Positions 60,401-64,000 of a stretch of 64,000 bases of DNA are shown piece by piece. The stretch covers positions 1 through 64,000 of the forward strand of contig NZ_BCSV01000006.1 in the NCBI RefSeq assembly GCF_001571045.1, written 5' to 3'. The notes under the pieces were generated by a model. The model saw only the letters and a program-made list of their open reading frames with translations, did not search any database and was not told the DNA's origin. Numbering within the stretch: the stretch's first letter is position 1; the number at the start of each line of letters is the position of its first letter. This DNA comes from Curtobacterium ammoniigenes NBRC 101786 (lineage in GTDB: Bacteria > Actinomycetota > Actinomycetes > Actinomycetales > Microbacteriaceae). A program made the translations under genes and the position numbers.

Positions 60401-60664
60401 ATCCCGATGGCCGCGGGCCTCACCGGGAAGAACGGATTCATCTCGCAGCCGTTGGCGCTGGTCGTGATCGGCGGCCTCGTCTCGTCGACGCTGCTGACGC
60501 TCGTCGTCCTCCCGGCGCTGTACGCGGTCGTGGAGCGCCCACGGGAGCGCCGCGCGGCCCGGCTCGGGCGGACGCTCGACCGTGACCCGTTCGACGCGGT
60601 GTCGCTCAGTGCCAGCCGCGACGGCGCTGTTCGACCGGATCAGGCGGCTCGGCCAGCAGGTTGA
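57500..60664 (+). CDS. RND-superfamily efflux transporter (HAE1/AcrB type)
   Basis: This 1054-residue pump has the duplicated RND layout of twelve helices with two large external loops. The N-terminus reads LFSLRNRALIALITVVVAVF and FPQVAIVSVYPGATPQ. The fourth helix carries the proton-relay acidic residues in IGRVVDDSIVVIENIKRHL. The C-terminal half has VDLVNQYRRRGL and RLRPILMTALATIFALIPM. This is the AcrB/CzcA subclass rather than MmpL, yet no adaptor or outer-membrane gene is adjacent, as usual in Gram-positive hosts. GTG start, probably leaderless. It ends inside the antisense small gene at 60606. Confidence 0.93.
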   Translation: MHLLSLFSLRNRALIALITVVVAVFGVVALTNLKQELIPNVDFPQVAIVSVYPGATPQVVSNDVSTKIEQGIQAVPDLKQTTATSSTSQSVVSAQFNYGTNLASAEDKIQTVINALSLPSSVQTQIVTGSFSDIPVLQVAVSDPGVNTEVLADRLTATAVPDLQKLTGVRSASVYGNPGRRIVIEPDQQKLAARGLSESAISTALDNNGTLIPGGTITQNGSTLSIQTGKQITGTSDIAAIPLAGGSSPTTIGQVASVRLTESPATSISRVNGKPALTIAITKTQSANTVDVSNTVRAALPGIEAKVQGSPHFTVVFDQAPYIQQSIRSLAEEGLLGLGFAVIVILIFLLSVRSTIVTAISIPTSVLLAAIGMQAAGYTLNIITLAGLTIAIGRVVDDSIVVIENIKRHLGSGVSRERAVIDGVREVAGAVTASTITTVVVFLPVAFVQELVGELFRPFALTVTMALAASLLVALTIVPVLAYWFLRAPAGSMLPDRTPRAGVAVGDAAAPARLRRGYLPVLRWALRFPAIVLVAAAVVLGGTAAALPLITTNYLGDSGQNTFTVTQQLPAATSLDKQATDAAPVERAVKSVPGVQVVQTTIGTSGNALQAAFGGGGSGSITYSVTTAQNGDQTQIQAAVRKRLNALQHEGTLSVSSASSFGSDTNIEVDVTAPTQSGLTSAAKTVLARMQHVPNTTGATSNLAAAQPYLAVQVDRSKAAAIGLTEGQVGGLVAASVSPQQKGTVQLDGTTLDIYLQNPNPPTTVDALKNLAIPAGRGTVPLSSIATVARSNGPTSVTTLNAVRTATITVTPSATNLGAATQSVTAAVKALHLPHGASASIGGVAASQSTAFSELLLAALIAVLIVYVVMVATFRSLLQPLLLLVAIPFAATGAIALQIITGIPIGVASLIGVLMLVGIVVTNAIVLIDLVNQYRRRGLAVTEALIEGATRRLRPILMTALATIFALIPMAAGLTGKNGFISQPLALVVIGGLVSSTLLTLVVLPALYAVVERPRERRAARLGRTLDRDPFDAVSLSASRDGAVRPDQAARPAG

Positions 60665-60827
60665 CGATGACGCCGGCGGCGGCGCAGCAGCACACCACCA
60701 GCGCGACCTCGGCGGGGAGCTCGTGTCGTCGCAGGGCCCCGACGCCGCCGAGCGCGACGGTTCCGAGGATCGACAGGGCGAAGAGCACCTCGCATGCGGT
60801 GCGGATCACCGTCATCGTGCGCGCCAT
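60606..60827 (-). CDS. Small membrane protein, 73 residues
   Basis: This short protein has two predicted helices (about residues 9-26 and 35-55, the second with CCC) and a Pro/Arg-rich tail. No family is recognised. It overlaps the 3' end of the RND gene by 59 bases. ATG 60827 is used; an in-frame GTG at 60866 is the alternative. No Shine-Dalgarno sequence is evident. Confidence 0.5.
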   Translation of the reverse strand: MARTMTVIRTACEVLFALSILGTVALGGVGALRRHELPAEVALVVCCCAAAGVIVNLLAEPPDPVEQRRRGWH

Positions 60828-61114
60828 CGACGGTCTGGAAGCGCGACCCGGCTCCTCGAACAACACGACCGCAGTCTGATGGCACGTCCGATGCGCTCGG
60901 GGGCGGCGCGCCGCAGGGCTCGCGCTTTTGCGCGCGGTCGCGTAGGGTAGGTCGGTCGGCCTTCGACGCTGCAGCGTGATGCTGCGGTTTGGGTGTGTGT
61001 GTTTCGAGGGCTGGAATCACGTCGAATCGCGACGGGATGAACCCCCTCCGCAACCTGCCCCCGCCGATGTCGCTGCCGGGTGAATGCGGCCTGTTCGCAC
61101 CCTGGAAGAAGCAA

Positions 61115-63223
61115 ATGCCCCATTTCGAGAAGGGCGCGTCGTCGCGCGCCGACAACAGGACCCGACACGCCAACGGAACGCCGGCCTCCCGGAGCCCGAA
61201 GCACCGCGGCTACCGCGCAGAAGACCCGGCATCCCCGCGCCGGAAGCAGCGCTGGGACGCTGAGGATCGCCGGAACCGGACGTCGAACGGCGAGCGCTCC
61301 GCGCGCCCCAACTGGGAACCACGCGACCCCGACGCGAACCGTGGACGCGGCCGCTTCGAGCGCGACGATCGCCGCGCTGACCGCGGCGGGCGTAACGGCG
61401 AGCGCGACGCTTCCCGCAACGATCGCTTCGGCCGTGACGAGCGTCCGCAGCGTCGGTTTGATCGCGATGACGCTTCGCGCGGCGGTCGTTTTGACCGTGA
61501 TGACCGGCCGCAGCGTCGGTTTGATCGCGATGACGCTTCGCGCGGTGGTCGTTTTGACCGTGATGACCGGCCGCAGCGTCGTTTCGATCGTGATGACCGG
61601 CCGCAGCGTCGGTTCGATCGCGATGATGCTTCGCGTGGCGGTCGCTTCGATCGTGACGAGCGGCCGCAGCGCCGCTTCGACCGTGATGACCGTCCGCAGC
61701 GTCGGTTTGATCGTGACGACGCGCCCCGGGGCGGACGCTTCGATCGTGATGACCGTCCGCAGCGCCGCTTCGACCGTGATGACCGTCCGCAGCGTCGCTT
61801 TGACGGAGACGACCGCGCTCCCCGCGGGGACCGCTTCGGACAGCGCGATCGCGACGACCGGGGCCGCGGATATCAACGCGACCGCAATGACCGTCCGCAG
61901 CGTCGCGACGCGGACGCACCACGCGCCTCCCGCCAGTGGGAGCAGAGCGCGGGCGACGCGGACCGCACGCCGTTCGTGCCGCAGGAGGACGTCAAGCTCG
62001 AGAAGCTGCAGGCTGAAGCGATCGTCGCCGAAGACGTCGAGGGTGTGACCTTCGCGGACCTCGGAATCGGTGCGAACATCAGCCGCGTTCTCGCTGAAAT
62101 GGGCGCCTCGAGCCCGTTCCCGATCCAAGCCGCGACAATCCCCGACGTCCTTGCCGGCAAGGACGTGCTCGGTCGAGGCCGCACCGGATCCGGGAAGACG
62201 ATCGCGTTCGGTGCACCGCTCGTCGAGAAGCTCATGGAGAACAGCGGCGGCAAGAACCGGCGCATGGGCCGCAACCCCCGCGCGCTGATCCTCGCTCCGA
62301 CGCGTGAACTCGCGCTGCAGATCGACCGCACCGTCCAGCCGATCGCTCGCGCCGTCGGTCTCTTCACCACCCAGATCTACGGTGGCGTGCCGCAGGGCCG
62401 GCAGGTCGGGGCGCTGCAGCGCGGCGTCGACATCGTCGTGGGGACTCCCGGTCGCATCGAGGACCTCATGGAGCAGGGTCGGCTCGACCTGAGCGAGGTC
62501 GTCGTGACGGTCCTCGACGAGGCCGACCACATGTGCGACCTGGGCTTCCTCGAGCCCGTGCAGCGCATCCTCAAGGCCACGGCCGAGGTGACGCCGACCG
62601 GTGCGCGTGCGCAGAAGCTGCTCTTCAGTGCCACGCTCGACACGCAGGTTGCTGCGCTCGTGGACGAGTTCCTCGTCGAGCCGGCGGTGCACGAGGTCCT
62701 CGGTGAGGACCAGTCATCCTCGACCATCGACCACCGCGTGCTCGTCGTCGACCAGCGCGAGAAGGATCAGATTCTCGAGGAGCTCGTCGCAGGACCGGGC
62801 AAGACGGTCGTGTTCGCGCGGACTCGCGCCTACGCCGAGCGGCTCGCCGACCAGTTCGAAGACGCCGGTATCCGCGCCACGTCGCTCCACGGCGACCTGA
62901 ACCAGTCGCGGCGGACCCGGAACCTCTCGCTGCTCACCAGCGGACGGGTGAACGTCCTGGTTGCGACGGACGTGGCGGCTCGCGGCATCCACGTCGACGA
63001 CGTTTCGCTCGTCGTGCAGGCGGACGCGCCGGACGACTACAAGACGTACATGCACCGTTCTGGCCGCACCGGGCGTGCGGGCAAGGAAGGCACTGTCGTC
63101 ACGATCGTCCCCCGAAACCGTCGGCGGAAGATCGAAGGCATCCTCGACCGCGCGGAGATCGACGCGGACCTGGTGCCGGCTGCTCCCGGCGAGGATCTGA
63201 TCGGCGAGCTCGCCGCGCGCTGA
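61115..63223 (+). CDS. DEAD-box RNA helicase with RFDRDD-repeat N-terminus
   Basis: This 702-residue ATP-dependent RNA helicase has a basic, disordered N-terminus of some 310 residues with tandem 10- to 12-residue repeats, followed by a full helicase core. Motifs are Q-motif FPIQAATIPD, motif I GRTGSGKT, PTRELALQ, TPGR, DEAD (about 468-471), SAT, LHGDLNQSRR, VATDVAARGIH and HRSGRTGRAG. ATG 61115 has GGAAG upstream. The frame is open a further 42 codons without helicase similarity. The leader from 60867 to 61114 has a GCTGCAGC-GCTGCGG fold and no other gene. Confidence 0.92.
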   Translation: MPHFEKGASSRADNRTRHANGTPASRSPKHRGYRAEDPASPRRKQRWDAEDRRNRTSNGERSARPNWEPRDPDANRGRGRFERDDRRADRGGRNGERDASRNDRFGRDERPQRRFDRDDASRGGRFDRDDRPQRRFDRDDASRGGRFDRDDRPQRRFDRDDRPQRRFDRDDASRGGRFDRDERPQRRFDRDDRPQRRFDRDDAPRGGRFDRDDRPQRRFDRDDRPQRRFDGDDRAPRGDRFGQRDRDDRGRGYQRDRNDRPQRRDADAPRASRQWEQSAGDADRTPFVPQEDVKLEKLQAEAIVAEDVEGVTFADLGIGANISRVLAEMGASSPFPIQAATIPDVLAGKDVLGRGRTGSGKTIAFGAPLVEKLMENSGGKNRRMGRNPRALILAPTRELALQIDRTVQPIARAVGLFTTQIYGGVPQGRQVGALQRGVDIVVGTPGRIEDLMEQGRLDLSEVVVTVLDEADHMCDLGFLEPVQRILKATAEVTPTGARAQKLLFSATLDTQVAALVDEFLVEPAVHEVLGEDQSSSTIDHRVLVVDQREKDQILEELVAGPGKTVVFARTRAYAERLADQFEDAGIRATSLHGDLNQSRRTRNLSLLTSGRVNVLVATDVAARGIHVDDVSLVVQADAPDDYKTYMHRSGRTGRAGKEGTVVTIVPRNRRRKIEGILDRAEIDADLVPAAPGEDLIGELAAR
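61424..61834 (+). repeat. Tandem RFDRDD-repeat region of the helicase
   Basis: Thirteen imperfect 30- to 36-base units encode RFDRDDRPQR (10 residues) or RFDRDDASRGG (11 residues) in mixed order. Near-identical codons in neighbouring units show recent duplication. The repeats are in frame and contiguous, without spacers. Confidence 0.95.
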
Positions 63224-63253
63224 TTCGGCACTGCGCTGACTCTGCACTGCGCT

Positions 63254-63289
63254 GACGATGGGCGTCTCCTTCGGGAGGCGCCCATCGTC
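63254..63289. terminator. Terminator with UUCG tetraloop
   Basis: GACGATGGGCG (63254-63264) pairs with 63279-63289. Inner pairs extend the stem to 16 bp, with one T-G wobble, closed by a TTCG tetraloop. It lies between the convergent helicase and DinB-like genes and can serve both strands. A 13-bp direct repeat (GCACTGCGCTGAC) lies at 63228-63240 and 63244-63256. Confidence 0.8.
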
Positions 63290-63305
63290 GTCCGTGCGTT
63301 CCGGG

Positions 63306-63812
63306 CTACGCGAAGAACAGCAACCCGCGGACGTAGCCCGCTTGACCGGCGTGCTGTACGTCGTCATCGAGGATGCTGATGATGCGCACGCCGCGCGTGA
63401 CGGGCGGGTCCCAGGAGTCGTCGACGACCTCGTCGAACTCGTCGGGCTCCAGCCCACGCACGTATTCGACCGTCCGTGCGGTCACTGCGCGCAGGTAGTC
63501 GAGCAGGAGGTCCGCCGAGGCACGGACCCGCCCCACCTCGTCCGACGACATCCCATACCCGAGCGCATCCGCCGGGAAGGGAAGGTCGAATCGCTCGTAC
63601 CAGCCGTCCGCAGTCCACAACTGCTCCGACCCCTGCAATGCCGCGATCTGGGCGTCCTGGCCCCGCGCGATGTGCCAGGCGAGCCACGCAAGCGTATTCG
63701 CTCCCGCGGCGGGTCGAGATGCGAGCTGGTCCTCGGAAAGTCCGCGCACGGCGCGTTCGACGGTTTCCGGGACACGGGAGAATGCTTCAACGAGCAGGTC
63801 CGATGGCGTCAT
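63306..63812 (-). CDS. DinB-like (DUF664/mycothiol-dependent) protein
   Basis: This 168-residue protein has the DinB/DUF664 four-helix fold, with metal-type His in LAWLAWHIARGQDAQ and HAGQAGYVRGL near the C-terminus. Actinobacterial members include mycothiol-dependent thiol transferases, but activity here is inferred. The ATG at 63812 lies seven bases after TACCGT, consistent with a leaderless message. A longer frame exists upstream but has no similarity. Confidence 0.85.
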   Translation of the reverse strand: MTPSDLLVEAFSRVPETVERAVRGLSEDQLASRPAAGANTLAWLAWHIARGQDAQIAALQGSEQLWTADGWYERFDLPFPADALGYGMSSDEVGRVRASADLLLDYLRAVTARTVEYVRGLEPDEFDEVVDDSWDPPVTRGVRIISILDDDVQHAGQAGYVRGLLFFA

Positions 63813-63819
63813 ACGGTCG

Positions 63820-63825
63820 ACGGTA
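63820..63825 (-). promoter_or_regulatory. -10 box TACCGT, leaderless DinB-like gene
   Basis: TACCGT on the minus strand lies seven bases before the ATG at 63812. Confidence 0.5.
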
Positions 63826-63903
63826 CGCCTGGCGGTGTCCGAGGTCGCCGCTAGCGTTGCTGCCGATCGGGCCCCGCCGGAGCTCGGTCGGAAAGGACAA
63901 GCG

Positions 63904-64000
63904 GTGCGAATCCTGCACACTGGCGATTGGCACCTCGGCCGCACGCTCCTCGGTACGGACCTGCTCGAGCACCAGGCGGCGTTCCTCCGGTTCCTCACCG
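63904..64000 (+). CDS. sbcD: Exonuclease SbcCD subunit D, 5' part
   Basis: Only the first 32 codons are in the window. The sequence begins MRILHTGDWHLGRTL, the metallophosphoesterase motif of the Mre11/SbcD family that processes DNA hairpins and double-strand breaks. GTG start with GGAAAGG about eight bases upstream. The gene runs past the right edge; sbcC is expected to follow. Confidence 0.88.
   Translation, partial: MRILHTGDWHLGRTLLGTDLLEHQAAFLRFLT

Noticed and set aside
61424-61834. CRISPR-like repeat array
   Set aside because: Repeats are in-frame coding units of a helicase with no spacers.
61080-62048. Plus-strand frame within the helicase gene rich in Ser, Val and Arg
   Set aside because: A shadow frame of the tandem RFDRDD repeats with no start context or family similarity.
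60812-62692. Long minus-strand frame with Thr/Ile/Ala-rich repeats opposite the helicase
   Set aside because: Repetition mirrors the helicase tail on the other strand, and the helicase motifs clearly win.

Overview
The window is high-GC DNA packed with short-spaced genes, many starting with GTG and many overlapping by ATGA or GTGA junctions. DUF3073 beside purM, a five-gene Asp23/Gls24 operon, an SCP-like gene beside purD, TANNNT -10 boxes with leaderless starts and an IdeR/DtxR-type iron box all point to an actinobacterium. Gene content and order suggest Microbacteriaceae, with moderate confidence. No rRNA, tRNA, insertion sequence, prophage or CRISPR array was seen. The DNA looks like ordinary chromosome, with housekeeping genes interleaved with small accessory units.

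Layout. 0.2-5.5 kb: one operon with a two-component system, a small lipoprotein, a peptidoglycan-binding membrane-fusion protein and a MacB-type ABC transporter. 5.5-9.7 kb: fructose operon (DeoR regulator, 1-phosphofructokinase, PTS EIIABC) closed by a strong hairpin. 9.9-14 kb: Ser/Thr kinase, stand-alone trpF, a HAD phosphatase, a nitroreductase and xthA. 14.1-16.5 kb: Asp23/Gls24 envelope operon. 16.5-23.5 kb: M23 peptidase, a large membrane protein, pyrE coupled to a Pro-rich membrane protein, a NagD-like HAD protein and a SpoU methyltransferase. 23.5-30.8 kb: an unannotated 55-residue ORF, purA, a small unknown, an SRAP protein, aroE, an iron-regulated orphan binding protein, chorismate mutase, a lactonase-fold protein and a 2-hydroxyacid dehydrogenase. 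30.8-34.2 kb: purSQL. 34.3-44.7 kb: DHA2 MFS pump, CtaG-like protein, catalase, DsbA-like thiol oxidoreductase, NodA-like acyltransferase, signal peptidase I, GT2 glycosyltransferase plus GtrA, GAF-SpoIIE phosphatase and a LmbE-type deacetylase. 44.7-53.6 kb: purDC, an SCP-like gene, a large LuxR ATPase regulator, purF, purM and DUF3073. 53.7-64 kb: a flavoprotein with a Ser-Ala microsatellite, an unknown protein, PadR with DUF4097, a large RND transporter, a DEAD-box helicase with a tandem RFDRDD tail, a DinB-like protein and the start of sbcD.

How the genes work together. Seven purine genes (purS, Q, L, C, D, F, M) plus purA supply most of the IMP and AMP pathway from four separate transcription units. 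pyrE, trpF, aroE and chorismate mutase add single steps of pyrimidine and aromatic synthesis. The remaining units deal mainly with the envelope (ABC, RND and MFS export, M23 hydrolase, signal peptidase, Asp23 operon) and with oxidative or DNA damage (catalase, xthA, SRAP, sbcD).

The most unusual signals are these. At least fifteen gene starts have a TANNNT box 6-8 bp upstream and little or no Shine-Dalgarno sequence, often in tight divergent pairs. An iron box directly touches the start of an orphan siderophore-binding protein. A chromosomal protein resembles the Nod-factor acyltransferase NodA over most of its length. Six 19-bp tandem repeats run across a stop codon, and two hexanucleotide microsatellites lie about 1 kb apart.
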